Shown here one piece after another: positions 32,491-40,821 of a stretch of 64,000 nucleotides of DNA. Under the pieces are notes generated by a model, which saw only the letters and a program-made list of their open reading frames with translations, did not search any database and was not told the origin of the DNA. Each line of letters opens with the position of its first letter. Position 1 is the stretch's first letter. This DNA comes from Bacteroidota bacterium (GTDB lineage Bacteria > Bacteroidota > Bacteroidia > Palsa-948): positions 1 to 64,000 of the forward strand of contig JACQAL010000018.1 in NCBI GenBank assembly GCA_016195025.1, read 5' to 3'. The position numbers and the translations under genes are program-made.

Positions 32491-33086
32491 AAATAGCTGT
32501 CCATTCATTTTCTCGCTTTCTCACTCTCTCACTTTTAGTAATGGCGGTTATTGCCTGTAACTCCCCGCATCAAAAAGAAATGAAACAGGTTTTACAGAGC
32601 GCAGATTCCATACAATCTTCTTCCGAAAGAAAAATTAATACGGGGCAAACTGAAAATTTTATTTCTGTTCTGAAGACAATAAACATTTCCAACATTAATC
32701 AGTTTATTTCACCAAAGGAAGGGGTGTGGCTCATCCAGTCATCGGGCGCAATGCCGAACATGAGCAACACTTCGCAGGTAGATAAAAATTTTCCGGTGGA
32801 TTTTTCAAATTGCAAAGAGGAAGAACTTCCGAAAATAAATTGTGATGCCAAAACTTTCTGGACAAAAGAAGGGTGTTATGTGCAAAAAATAAATTCTTTT
32901 AAAGATGAAAAAGTATGGACATATGCGAGTTTGAGCAAAGAGGATGAAGCGAAGGTGGAAGAGCAAGCCAAAACAATTCAATACACGGTTATCAATACTT
33001 CGAATAACGCTCGCTATTATTTTTCATTCGTGGACGGAAAATGGTATTTGTCATTTGTTGATTTGAGAAAACCCTGTGAGGCGTGA
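32487..33086 (+). CDS. Lipoprotein of unknown function
   Basis: A 199-residue protein. The ATG at 32487 overlaps the phosphatase stop (ATGA) and starts a lipoprotein signal with a hydrophobic core (LSLLVMAVIAC, Cys near residue 24). The mature region has a predicted helix (QSADSIQSSSERK), then a beta-rich domain with KEGVWLIQSSGAMPNMSN, a Cys pair and FSFVDGKWYLSFVDLRKPCEA at the end. The KWYLSFVD ending suggests a small beta-barrel or NTF2-like fold, but I do not recognise a family. It is translationally coupled to the phosphatase, so possibly a partner in the same envelope process. Confidence 0.65.
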   Translation: MKIAVHSFSRFLTLSLLVMAVIACNSPHQKEMKQVLQSADSIQSSSERKINTGQTENFISVLKTINISNINQFISPKEGVWLIQSSGAMPNMSNTSQVDKNFPVDFSNCKEEELPKINCDAKTFWTKEGCYVQKINSFKDEKVWTYASLSKEDEAKVEEQAKTIQYTVINTSNNARYYFSFVDGKWYLSFVDLRKPCEA

Positions 33087-33093
33087 CAAAAAA

Positions 33094-34146
33094 TCACAGC
33101 CATTTTTTTCTTTTGAAATAAATTACCAGTGAGAGCATCATCGCGAGCATGATTCCCCACGTAATCCAGTAGCCATAAGGTGAATCGAGTTCGGGCATAT
33201 ACTTAAAGTTCATTCCGTACACGCCTGCTATGAAAGTTACAGGAATAAAAATAGTGGAGATGATGGTAAGCACTTTCATAATTTCATTCATGCGGTTGCT
33301 TACGCTCGAGAGATAAATATCCATCATGCCTGAAAGCAAATCGCGGAAAGTTTCCACGCTGTCAATCACGCGTATGGTGTGGTCGTAAAGGTCGCGCATA
33401 AAAAGATGCGTTGGTTTTTTGATGAGTTTGTTTTCGCAGCGGTCGAAATTGTTGATGAGTTCGCGCATGGGCCATACGGCTTTGCGCAGAAAAATCATTT
33501 CGCGCTTCATGTCGTGAAGCGTCATCATGGTTTTTTTTGAAGGGTTGTTGATGAGTTCTTCTTCAAGAATTTCAATATGGTCGCCAAATTTTTCGAGAAC
33601 AAGAAAATAAAAATCCACTACCGCATCAATCAAACAGTATGCAAGATAATCGGCTCCCATTTTACGAACACGTCCTTTTCCCTGGCGAATGCGCATTCGG
33701 ATAATATCAAACGCATCGCCCGCTTCGGCTTCCTGGAAAGAAAGAACGGTGTTGTTGTCGAGAAGAATAATCGTCAATTGCTCCGATATAATTTTTTCAG
33801 CATACACAATCATTTTCATTACGCTGACGAGATATGTTTCGTAATCCTCAAACTTCGGGCGTTGTTCGTTGTTGGCAATATCTTCTAGCGTGAGCGAATG
33901 AATGTTGAACTTGTCACCTATTTTTTTGATGGCTTCAATGTCGTGAATCCCATCCACATTTATCCATGAAATTTTTTCAGTAGCAGTTTCTGCGATACAT
34001 TCATCTACATCGTAAAATTCTTTTTCAAAAAATTCTTTTTCATTAAACTGCATAAGCGTGAGTTTGACTTTGGCGGTCTGCTCATCGCCAGAATAAATCA
34101 CGGTGCCGGGAGGAAGTCCGGTTTTTTCGGAATACGGAGGAGACAT
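33094..34146 (-). CDS. corA: Magnesium/cobalt transporter CorA
   Basis: A 350-residue divalent-cation channel. I start it at ATG 34146: a TTG two codons upstream is part of the -7 box TACATTTG. The large cytoplasmic funnel domain (about 1-285) has the family's WINVDGIHD and LTLEDIANNEQRPKFEDY. Two C-terminal membrane helices follow, with the signature YGMNF between them (VTFIAGVYGMNFKYMPE) and the periplasmic loop continuing to DSPYGYW. It forms a pentameric Mg2+ channel in the inner membrane. It is a second Mg2+ route besides MgtE at 14 kb. Confidence 0.95.
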   Translation of the reverse strand: MSPPYSEKTGLPPGTVIYSGDEQTAKVKLTLMQFNEKEFFEKEFYDVDECIAETATEKISWINVDGIHDIEAIKKIGDKFNIHSLTLEDIANNEQRPKFEDYETYLVSVMKMIVYAEKIISEQLTIILLDNNTVLSFQEAEAGDAFDIIRMRIRQGKGRVRKMGADYLAYCLIDAVVDFYFLVLEKFGDHIEILEEELINNPSKKTMMTLHDMKREMIFLRKAVWPMRELINNFDRCENKLIKKPTHLFMRDLYDHTIRVIDSVETFRDLLSGMMDIYLSSVSNRMNEIMKVLTIISTIFIPVTFIAGVYGMNFKYMPELDSPYGYWITWGIMLAMMLSLVIYFKRKKWL

Positions 34147-34149
34147 AAA

Positions 34150-34157
34150 CAAATGTA
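34150..34157 (-). promoter_or_regulatory. -7 promoter box 3 nt before corA
   Basis: TACATTTG on the minus strand with only AAA/TTT between it and the ATG at 34146. It implies a start-codon-proximal transcription start. Confidence 0.55.
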
Positions 34158-34164
34158 AAATGTA

Positions 34165-34185
34165 AGATGGCAGATGGCAGATGGA
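34165..34185. repeat. 7-bp tandem repeat upstream of corA
   Basis: AGATGGC, AGATGGC, AGATGGA: three heptamers 8 bp upstream of the corA -7 box, where copy-number change could alter promoter spacing. Confidence 0.7.
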
Positions 34186-34226
34186 AGAGAAATGAGTTGC
34201 GAACTGATAATTGTTAATTGCGAAAA

Positions 34227-34898
34227 CTATTCTTTGCCTGCCACTACAATTACTATTTCTCCTTTCACAGCCTTAGAAGAGAAATATTTTTTTAATTCAG
34301 CAAGCGTTCCACGTTTTGTTTCTTCAAACATTTTTGTGAGTTCGCGGGAAACGCTGGCGCTACGTTCGCTTCCAAAAACATTTGCAAATTCTTCCAGTGC
34401 TTTCATTAAACGAAAAGGAGATTCATAAAAAATCATCGTGCGTTCTTCGTCTTTCAAAGATTCTAGTTTTGTCTTGCGTCCTTTTTTCTGCGGAAGAAAT
34501 CCGTTGAACACAAATGATTCGCTGGGCAATCCGCTATTCACTAGTGCAGGAACAAAAGCAGTTGCTCCAGGCAAACATTCTACTTCGATATTATTTTTGA
34601 TGCATTCGCGCACGAGCAAAAAACCCGGGTCAGAGATAGAAGGTGTGCCTGCATCACTCACCAGCGCAGCGGTTTCACCTGCTTTTATTCTTTCAACAAC
34701 TTGCTCCACCATTTTATGTTCGTTATGCAAATGATGCGACTGCAATTTATTTTCAATGGAAAAATGTTTCAGAAGATGTCCGGTAGTACGAGTGTCTTCA
34801 GCAAGAACAACTTTCACTTCTTTCAAAATCCTCAACGCACGAAGAGTGATATCTTCTAAGTTGCCGATAGGAGTTGGAACTATATAGAGTTTTCCCAT
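34227..34898 (-). CDS. rsmI: 16S rRNA 2'-O-methyltransferase RsmI
   Basis: A 223-residue enzyme that methylates the ribose of C1402 of 16S rRNA with S-adenosylmethionine. It has the tetrapyrrole-methylase fold with LYIVPTPIGNLEDITLRAL at the N-terminus, AEDTRTTGHLLKHF, ALVSDAGTPSISDPG, ECLPGATAFVPALVNSGLP and IFYESPFRL, all RsmI hallmarks. Length is slightly short of the 270-280 of E. coli, as is common in Bacteroidota, where the C-terminal extension is missing. An inverted-repeat element (copy D) occupies its upstream gap. Confidence 0.95.
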   Translation of the reverse strand: MGKLYIVPTPIGNLEDITLRALRILKEVKVVLAEDTRTTGHLLKHFSIENKLQSHHLHNEHKMVEQVVERIKAGETAALVSDAGTPSISDPGFLLVRECIKNNIEVECLPGATAFVPALVNSGLPSESFVFNGFLPQKKGRKTKLESLKDEERTMIFYESPFRLMKALEEFANVFGSERSASVSRELTKMFEETKRGTLAELKKYFSSKAVKGEIVIVVAGKE

Positions 34899-34907
34899 TT
34901 ATCTACT

Positions 34908-34988
34908 AATTTACTAATCTGTACGAATGTACTAATCAAAAACTACCTATGAATTAGTAGATTAGTAGTGATTAGTACATTCGTAGAT
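34908..34988. repeat. Intergenic inverted-repeat element, copy D
   Basis: CTACTAATTTACTAATCTGT, then GTACGAATGTACTAATC, face TTAGTAGATTAGTAGTGATTAG and GTACATTCGTAGA, giving long imperfect arms. It uses the same TACTAAT words as copies A-C. Confidence 0.55.
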
Positions 34989-35896
34989 TACTGCTGAAGA
35001 TATGACGTGAAATCCAAAAGCAATTTATATACTTCTTCAAACTTGGTCAGCGGCAAAGTTTCGGGTCTGTCATAAATGTCGTGATATGCTTTGATTCCTC
35101 CAAGTGTATAGATGAAAAAAGTTTTCACTCCTGCTTCTTCGAAAAAGTAATGGTCGCTGTTCGCGGCTTTTCCGCGCGGAGAAACAACAGGCAAAAGATT
35201 TTTCGCTGTATTAATTTTTACTAGCTCATCAAATTCTTTTTTATGCTCAGTGGCGTTCACGACTTTGATTCCTTCATCGCCTGTTCCCATAATATCCATG
35301 TTCACCAGGAATTTTATCTGCTTTAATGGAAACAGCGGATGCTCCACATAATATTTTGAGCCGAGCAATCCGACTTCCTCTCCGCCAAAGGACATGAATG
35401 CAACAGAATACTTTGGTGGATGCTGAGAATAATATTTTGCAAGGTTCAACAGCATAGCGCAACCGCTGGCGTTGTCATTTGCGCCAGGGAAGTAAACATC
35501 TTTTCCCTTTTGTCCGAGATGGTCGTAATGAGCAGAAAATACAATGAATGAATCAGGATATTGTGAACCTTTTATATAGCTGAGAATATTTTGAGTTTGG
35601 TAATCAGAAAAATATTTTATTTCAACTTCGATTGAATCTTTTTTCGCCACACTCACAGAAAAATTAAACTTCTGTTCAAACTCTTTTCCAATCGGTTTGA
35701 TTCCAAATTTTTCAAATTCTTTTTTAATGTAATCTGCTGCAATGCTGTCACCTTTGTTCACATAACCGCGCCCATACATGCTCGGAGAAGCGAGGGTGTC
35801 GACTACTTGATGAGCGTACTTAAGAACTTCAGATTGAGAGAAAGAAAAAGCGGAAGTGAAAAGACAGAAGGTAAATGGCAGAATACGATTTCTCAT
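34988..35896 (-). CDS. M28-family zinc peptidase, exported
   Basis: A 302-residue protein with a signal peptide (ILPFTFCLFTSAFSFS) and one M28 catalytic domain. Zinc ligands and catalytic residues are seen in AHYDHLGQKG (His, Asp), GANDNASGCAMLL (bridging Asp), FGGEEVGLLGSKYY (catalytic Glu pair), NMDIMG (Asp) and DHYFFEEAG (His). Such enzymes are aminopeptidases or glutaminyl cyclase-like. It probably acts in the periplasm on peptides. It lies 35 nt downstream of the conserved hypothetical gene on the same strand. Confidence 0.88.
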   Translation of the reverse strand: MRNRILPFTFCLFTSAFSFSQSEVLKYAHQVVDTLASPSMYGRGYVNKGDSIAADYIKKEFEKFGIKPIGKEFEQKFNFSVSVAKKDSIEVEIKYFSDYQTQNILSYIKGSQYPDSFIVFSAHYDHLGQKGKDVYFPGANDNASGCAMLLNLAKYYSQHPPKYSVAFMSFGGEEVGLLGSKYYVEHPLFPLKQIKFLVNMDIMGTGDEGIKVVNATEHKKEFDELVKINTAKNLLPVVSPRGKAANSDHYFFEEAGVKTFFIYTLGGIKAYHDIYDRPETLPLTKFEEVYKLLLDFTSYLQQ

Positions 35897-35931
35897 TTCG
35901 TATTTTTCGTATGGTTTCGTTTTTCGAGGAT

Positions 35932-36504
35932 TTAAAAGAATCTACGCTGAACAAGTTCTTCAAAGTTGGAAGCAATAGGGTTTTCAGAGTTCCATTTATA
36001 CATCTCTTTAAGATTTGCGAGGTAGTTCACCGCATCACCAAGAGTGGAGAAATTATTTATCTGGTCGAGGGCAACGGTGTATTCTTTCATGTTGCCGTCA
36101 AAAAGTTCGTTGATGAACTGGAATTTTTCATTGATGCCAATGACAGATTTTAAATCGGAAATTTTCTTGTGCGAAATTTTTTCGGTAACGCTTTCTTCAG
36201 ATTTCTTGGCGACAATTTTTTTCTCAGGTTTTTCATTCGCAGTTTCCACAACAGGTTCAGAAGTCTCTGCTACTGAAAACAAATCAAGGGGTTCTGTAGT
36301 TTTCTTTTCAATCTCAACCTTAACTTCAACCCTTTCAGTTTTTATTGTTCCGTTCGTTTTTACTTCTTCCGGCAAATGCTTAAGCAGAATCACCATTTCG
36401 TAGAGATGAGCGACATCCGTCAGCAAAGAATCTGCGTCTGAAGCGTTGTTTCGAATGCGTTCAGAAATGTCCTGGATTTCTTTTATAAGATGCTCTCTTT
36501 CCAT
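35932..36504 (-). CDS. Conserved Bacteroidota protein, unknown
   Basis: A 190-residue soluble protein in two parts. Residues 1-45 are helical (IQDISERIRNNASDADSLLTDV). A variable charged linker rich in Glu, Lys and Thr (about 55-115) leads to a conserved C-terminal domain (about 118-190) with SDLKSVIGINEKFQFINELF, FDGNMKEYTVALDQIN and AVNYLANLKEMYKW. I recognise the C-terminal domain as common and uncharacterised in the phylum. It lies upstream of the M28 peptidase gene and divergent from tdk. Confidence 0.7.
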   Translation of the reverse strand: MEREHLIKEIQDISERIRNNASDADSLLTDVAHLYEMVILLKHLPEEVKTNGTIKTERVEVKVEIEKKTTEPLDLFSVAETSEPVVETANEKPEKKIVAKKSEESVTEKISHKKISDLKSVIGINEKFQFINELFDGNMKEYTVALDQINNFSTLGDAVNYLANLKEMYKWNSENPIASNFEELVQRRFF

Positions 36505-36610
36505 TTAAAGTGTGAACGCTTTTTGTTTAGATTTGTTGTGATAAAAATACGATAAAGTTTAATCTAACAAATCTCCCTTTATCCTCCTTTGCAAGGGGGA
36601 AATAACAGCC

Positions 36611-37183
36611 ATGTTTCCGGAAAATAATATGAACCCGCGCAAAGGATGGATCGAAGTTATCAGCGGAAGTATGTTTTCCGGCAAGACGGAAGAACTGATC
36701 CGCAGAATCAGGCGCGCGCAGATTGCGAAACAGAAAGTAGAAATTTATAAACCCGTGATTGATGACCGCTACGCAAAAGAAAAAGTGGTCTCGCACGATG
36801 CCAATGAAATTCATTCCGTTCCAGTTGCGAACTCTTCCGAAATTTTGAAACGAATGAAAGACGCAGATGTAGTTGCGATTGATGAAGTCCAGTTTTTTGA
36901 TTTGGAAGTGGTGGATGTTTGCGTCACGCTGGCGAATAAAGGAATCAGAGTTATAACAGCCGGACTTGACAAAGATTATCTCGGAAAACCGTTTGGTCCG
37001 ATGCCAGCGTTGATGGCAAGTGCTGAATATGTCACGAAAGTTCACGCGGTGTGTATGCGATGCGGTGTTCTTGCAAATTTTTCTCACAGGATTTCAGAAG
37101 ATGATTCGTTGATTGTGCTTGGAGAGAAAAATAATTACGAGCCATTGTGCAGGGAATGTTTTAATAAAGCAACGGAAAAATAA
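36611..37183 (+). CDS. tdk: Thymidine kinase
   Basis: A 190-residue type II thymidine kinase, which phosphorylates thymidine to dTMP using ATP in the salvage pathway. It has Walker [15 protein letters not shown] (about 19-32), the DEVQFFD box (about 97-103), the lasso zinc site CMRCG (near 150) and CREC (near 183). Length is normal. In many Bacteroidota a murF-alr gene directly follows tdk; here a REP-associated transposase separates them. A CCTCCTTTG/CAAGGGGGA hairpin lies just upstream. Confidence 0.95.
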   Translation: MFPENNMNPRKGWIEVISGSMFSGKTEELIRRIRRAQIAKQKVEIYKPVIDDRYAKEKVVSHDANEIHSVPVANSSEILKRMKDADVVAIDEVQFFDLEVVDVCVTLANKGIRVITAGLDKDYLGKPFGPMPALMASAEYVTKVHAVCMRCGVLANFSHRISEDDSLIVLGEKNNYEPLCRECFNKATEK

Positions 37184-37193
37184 ATATTGCATG

Positions 37194-37802
37194 TCGCTCC
37201 ATAGGAGCGAACTGATTATAGAATAGAATTCAAAATAAAAATGAAGTCCCGTAGGGACAACCTGTAAAAATGTCGAATACATACACACAAATTTATATTC
37301 ACATTGTTTTTACAGTTCAGGGAAGGCAAAACCTGATTTCAGAATCTCATAGAGAAGAATTACAGAAATATATTACTGGAATTGTTCAGAATCGCGGGCA
37401 AAAATTAATTGCTGTTTATTGCATGCCCGATCACGTTCATATTTTTGTTGGGTTTAAACCTGTAATGAGCATTTCAGATTTGGTTCGAGAAATAAAAGCG
37501 GTGTCTTCAAAGTTTATCAATGATAAAAGGTGGATTAAAGGAAAATTCAACTGGCAGGAAGGTTACGGTGCTTTTTCTCATTCACATTCACAAATTGATT
37601 CTGTTGTGAAGTATATTCGCAGTCAGAAAGAACATCACGGCAAGCAATCATTTAAAGAAGAATATTTGGAGATGTTGAAGAATAACGATGTGAAATACGA
37701 TGATAAATATTTATTCGAATGGGTAGAATAATAACAGGTCGTCCCGGTGGGACTTCTATTGGTATGGCTCTCTTTTTTACAAACAGACCGTCCCTGCGGG
37801 AC
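37194..37802 (+). mobile_element. REP/RAYT-type element between tdk and murF-alr
   Basis: The element spans hairpins TCGCTCC-ata-GGAGCGA (37194-37210) and GTCCC-gta-GGGAC (37246-37258), the transposase gene, then GTCCC-ggt-GGGAC (37741-37753) and GTCCC-tgc-GGGAC (37790-37802). The spacer in each pair carries the same word next to a hairpin: CTATAATCAG on the minus strand at left, ACAAACAGACC at right. The two REP pairs are thus inverted around the gene. A solo element of the same design lies at 40598-40752. Confidence 0.75.
37270..37731 (+). CDS. REP-associated tyrosine transposase (Y1, IS200-like)
   Basis: A 153-residue HUH nuclease. It has TYTQIYIHIVFTVQGR at the N-terminus, the metal-binding HUH pair in CMPDHVHIFVGF (His-Val-His), and the catalytic Tyr in IDSVVKYIRSQKEHH, with WQEGYGAFSHSHSQ before it. 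It cuts and joins single-stranded DNA at hairpin-flanked sites. The full domain is intact, so it may be active. Unlike IS200/IS605 elements there is no tnpB, and the flanks are short REP-like hairpins, favouring a RAYT role in spreading those repeats. Confidence 0.88.
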   Translation: MSNTYTQIYIHIVFTVQGRQNLISESHREELQKYITGIVQNRGQKLIAVYCMPDHVHIFVGFKPVMSISDLVREIKAVSSKFINDKRWIKGKFNWQEGYGAFSHSHSQIDSVVKYIRSQKEHHGKQSFKEEYLEMLKNNDVKYDDKYLFEWVE

Positions 37803-37819
37803 TAACAAAAAGAATACAA

Positions 37820-40366
37820 TTGTATTACTTCGCAAAAGACATAGCAAGAATTTTAGGCGGAACGCTCAGTGGAAACGGAAATCCTGATGCTCAGATTCGT
37901 CATTTGCTCATTGACAGCCGGAGCATTTCCTCTCCTGAAACTTCTCTTTTCTTTGCTTTGAAGAGTGAGCGCAATGACGGACATAAATTTATTAACGATG
38001 CTTACAAAAAGCGCGTTCGGAATTTTGTGGTATCGGAACTTCCGCACGATATTGCATTATTGGTGGAAGCAAATTTCATTCTCGTAAAAGATACTTTGTC
38101 TGCGCTTCAGCACTTGTCAGCGAATCACAGAAAGAAATTTAATATTCCCGTTATCGGAATTACCGGAAGTAACGGAAAAACCATTGTGAAGGAATGGCTC
38201 TATCATCTTTTGCAGGAAGACAAAAGCGTGGTGCGAAGCCCGAAGAGTTATAATTCACAAGTGGGAGTTCCGCTTTCGGTGTGGCTGACGAGCGAAGAGC
38301 ACAACATTGCCATTTTTGAAGCAGGAATTTCCAAGCCCGATGAAATGGAAAACCTGGAGCCGATTATTTCTCCAACAGTTGGTTTGATTACAAATATCGG
38401 GCAAGCACACGATGAAAATTTTCTGAACCCAAAACAAAAGATTCGCGAGAAGCTGAAACTTTTCGTTCATGCGAATACGTTGATATACAACCGCGATAAT
38501 CTGAAACTGAACGAAGAAATTATTGCGAATCCGGTTATCAAGAAAATAAATCTCTTCACTTGGTCGCGCAAATCAAAAGCAAATCTTCAGGTGGGGAAAG
38601 TTACCAAGGAAGGAAACGAAACCGAACTGCAGGGCGTTTACAACAATGATTTCATCCGGATCAGAATTCCATTCACGGATGACGCAAGCGTTGAGAACGC
38701 CATTCACTGTTGGGCGATGATGCTGTTTCTCGGCTATCCGAATAAAATCATTGCCGAACGAATGACGCGTTTGAGTCCTGTGGCAATGCGTTTGGAATTG
38801 AAAGAAGGAATTAACAATTGCTCCGTCATCAACGATAGTTACAATTCAGATTTGGGTTCGCTTGCTATTGCGTTGGATTTTTTGAATCAGCAAAAGCAAC
38901 ATCCGAAGCGAACATTGATACTTTCAGATATTTTCCAGAGTGGAAAAAATGAAGATGAACTTTATAAAGAAGTGGCGCAACTTGTAAAAGAAAAAGGAGT
39001 CAACAAGATTTTCGGAATTGGTGAAGCAATTTCCCGACAGCAAAAACAATTTGAAACGGAAAAAACTTTTTTCAAGACCACAGATGCATTTCTTTCGCAG
39101 TACAATGGAAATATTTTTTCCAACGAAACAATTCTACTGAAAGGCGCGCGTGCATTCGGTTTCGAAAAAATATCGCAAGTGCTTCAGCAGAAAGCGCACG
39201 AAACAGTTCTTGAAATAAATCTGAACGCCCTCGTTCATAACCTGAATTATTACCGCTCCAAACTTGCTGGCGGAACTCAGATGATGGCAATGGTGAAGGC
39301 GTTCTCCTATGGAAGCGGGGGTTTTGAGATCGCGAATATTCTTCAGCACCATCATGTGGATTATCTCGCGGTGGCGTATGCCGATGAAGGAATTGAACTT
39401 CGCAAAGCGGGAATCACCGTGCCGATTATGGTAATGAATCCCGAAGAAGCGAGTTATGACGCAATGATTAAAAATGATCTGGAACCCGAAATTTTTTCTT
39501 TCCGCGTGCTGAAACTTTTTGAAGATGCCGTGAAAAGAAGAAGCCCCACCCCAACCCTCCCCGTTAGGGAGGGAGCAAGTATTAAAGTCCTCCCCAATGG
39601 GGAGGATTTAGGAGGGGCAGTTCGTTTTCCCATCCACCTAAAACTCGACACCGGCATGCACCGTCTCGGCTTTGAAGAAAAAGAAGTGAACGAACTCGCA
39701 GTGAGAATCGGCAACAGCAAATATCTGGAAGTGCGCTCTGTGTTTTCTCATCTGGCAGGAAGCGATGAATCCGCGCACGATGAATTCACACGCCAGCAAA
39801 TAAAAAAATTCGGAGAGATGAGTGAAGTCATTCGTTCGCGGTTTGACTATTCCATTCTTCGTCACATATTAAATTCGGCAGGCATAGTACGGTTTCCTGG
39901 CGCGCAGTTTGAAATGGTTCGGCTCGGAATCGGTTTATACGGAATTGGCGCGAACGAAACCGAACAGGCGCAGCTGAAAAATGTTTCCACGCTCAAGACA
40001 ACTATTTCGCAGATAAAAAATATTCCCGCAGGAGAATCGGTGGGTTACAGCCGTAAATTCATAGCGAAAAAAGAAATGCGCATCGCCACCGTTCCCATCG
40101 GCTACGCAGACGGACTCAGCAGGCGCCTCAGCAACGGAAAAGGGAAAATGATCATCGCAGGCAAGCCCGCGCCCATTGCCGGAAATGTTTGCATGGACAT
40201 GTGCATGCTCGATATTTCCGCCATTCAATGCGCGGAAGGCGATGAAGTAATTGTTTTCGGTGAGCAAAATCCCATCTCGCTCATCGCAAAAGATATGGAC
40301 ACCATCCCCTACGAAGTGTTCACCGGAATTTCACGAAGAGTGAAGCGAGTTTATTTTCACGAGTAA
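37820..40366 (+). CDS. murF/alr: Bifunctional MurF ligase / alanine racemase
   Basis: An 848-residue fusion. The MurF part (about 1-455) adds D-Ala-D-Ala to UDP-MurNAc-tripeptide, with P-loop GITGSNGKTIVKEWL and NDSYNSDLGSLAIAL. The Alr part (about 460-848) makes D-Ala with PLP, with the Schiff-base Lys in MVKAFSYGSGG, the catalytic Tyr in GYSRKF or VPIGYADGLS, and GNVCMDMCMLDIS. No in-frame ATG exists near the N-terminus; TTG at 37820 gives the normal MurF start (YYFAKDIARILGG). An insertion of about 27 residues (SPTPTLPVREG...NGEDLGG) precedes LKLDTGMHRLGF and is encoded by a palindromic repeat. It supplies both D-Ala and its ligase in one polypeptide. Confidence 0.95.
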   Translation: MYYFAKDIARILGGTLSGNGNPDAQIRHLLIDSRSISSPETSLFFALKSERNDGHKFINDAYKKRVRNFVVSELPHDIALLVEANFILVKDTLSALQHLSANHRKKFNIPVIGITGSNGKTIVKEWLYHLLQEDKSVVRSPKSYNSQVGVPLSVWLTSEEHNIAIFEAGISKPDEMENLEPIISPTVGLITNIGQAHDENFLNPKQKIREKLKLFVHANTLIYNRDNLKLNEEIIANPVIKKINLFTWSRKSKANLQVGKVTKEGNETELQGVYNNDFIRIRIPFTDDASVENAIHCWAMMLFLGYPNKIIAERMTRLSPVAMRLELKEGINNCSVINDSYNSDLGSLAIALDFLNQQKQHPKRTLILSDIFQSGKNEDELYKEVAQLVKEKGVNKIFGIGEAISRQQKQFETEKTFFKTTDAFLSQYNGNIFSNETILLKGARAFGFEKISQVLQQKAHETVLEINLNALVHNLNYYRSKLAGGTQMMAMVKAFSYGSGGFEIANILQHHHVDYLAVAYADEGIELRKAGITVPIMVMNPEEASYDAMIKNDLEPEIFSFRVLKLFEDAVKRRSPTPTLPVREGASIKVLPNGEDLGGAVRFPIHLKLDTGMHRLGFEEKEVNELAVRIGNSKYLEVRSVFSHLAGSDESAHDEFTRQQIKKFGEMSEVIRSRFDYSILRHILNSAGIVRFPGAQFEMVRLGIGLYGIGANETEQAQLKNVSTLKTTISQIKNIPAGESVGYSRKFIAKKEMRIATVPIGYADGLSRRLSNGKGKMIIAGKPAPIAGNVCMDMCMLDISAIQCAEGDEVIVFGEQNPISLIAKDMDTIPYEVFTGISRRVKRVYFHE
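39542..39620 (+). repeat. Palindromic repeat translated inside murF-alr
   Basis: About 79 bp with two hairpins, CCTCCCC-gtta-GGGAGG and TCCTCCCC-aat-GGGGAGGA, and terminal CCCC/GGGG-rich words. It remains open in frame and adds about 26 residues to the Alr domain. Confidence 0.75.
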
Positions 40367-40520
40367 CACACTGAGCCTGTCGAAGTGTAAAATTTCCCCC
40401 TGCCTACTGCAGGCAGGCTTGATGAAGGCTGTTGTGTCCCCCTCTTGGAGGGGGTGAAGGGGGAGGACTCTCTTGTGAATTTTTTCTTGGGCGTTCCCGC
40501 GAAGCGCGGTCGGGCTTTCG
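40367..40520. repeat. Cluster of unrelated palindromic repeats
   Basis: Immediately after the murF-alr stop lie CACACTGAGCCTGTCGAAGTG (inverted ends CACACT/AAGTGT, 40367-40389; same family as 9471 and 11189), CCTGCCT-actgc-AGGCAGG (40400-40418), a CCCCCTC-ttg-GAGGGGG hairpin (about 40438-40454) and a GCGAAGCGCGGTCGGGC motif (about 40500-40516). No gene is seen. Three repeat families side by side suggest an insertion hotspot. Confidence 0.65.
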
Positions 40521-40597
40521 CCACTCACTTTTTTTGCGAAGTGCAAAAAAGAGTTCAAACAAATGGCTCAATCCCTAACGCAAACAGCCAACATGCC

Positions 40598-40752
40598 ACT
40601 CCTACGGAGTTAGAATGATGATGGACTTTTTTCTATAATCAGACCACCCCTTCGGGGTTAACTTGAATTGAAAAATATTTTTGTATTGAACCCCAAAGAG
40701 GTGAGCTATTTATAAAAACACAGATAAATAGAAATTAAAACTCCGTAGGAGT
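40598..40752. mobile_element. Solo REP pair (non-autonomous, RAYT-related)
   Basis: Four small hairpins in order: ACTCC-tac-GGAGT (40598-40610), ACCCC-ttc-GGGGT (40646-40658), a degenerate ACCCC-aaa-GAGGT (40689-40701) and ACTCC-gta-GGAGT (40740-40752). The left spacer ends CTATAATCAGACC, matching the spacers of the RAYT element at 37.2-37.8 kb. The right half is the left half inverted. It contains no transposase gene. Confidence 0.75.
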
Positions 40753-40807
40753 GATATGTAATTGCTTCAATCCCTCGTGCGAAATGCAATATTTAAAAAT
40801 AAAATGA

Positions 40808-40815
40808 TAAGTTTG
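40808..40815 (+). promoter_or_regulatory. -7 promoter box 6 nt before a start codon
   Basis: TAAGTTTG, six bases before the ATG at 40822. It overlaps the codons of an alternative upstream start, which argues for the downstream ATG as the true start. Confidence 0.55.
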
Positions 40816-40821
40816 CAATCA

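Noticed and set aside
36527-37087. 186-codon minus-strand ORF opposite tdk
   Set aside because: Antisense to thymidine kinase, rich in Phe/His/Arg in the manner of a shadow frame, with no recognisable domain.
37270-37731. Full IS605 element
   Set aside because: No tnpB gene, and flanks are short REP-like hairpin pairs rather than IS605 ends.
40331-40558. 75-codon minus-strand ORF after murF-alr
   Set aside because: Composed almost wholly of the palindromic repeats at 40367-40520.
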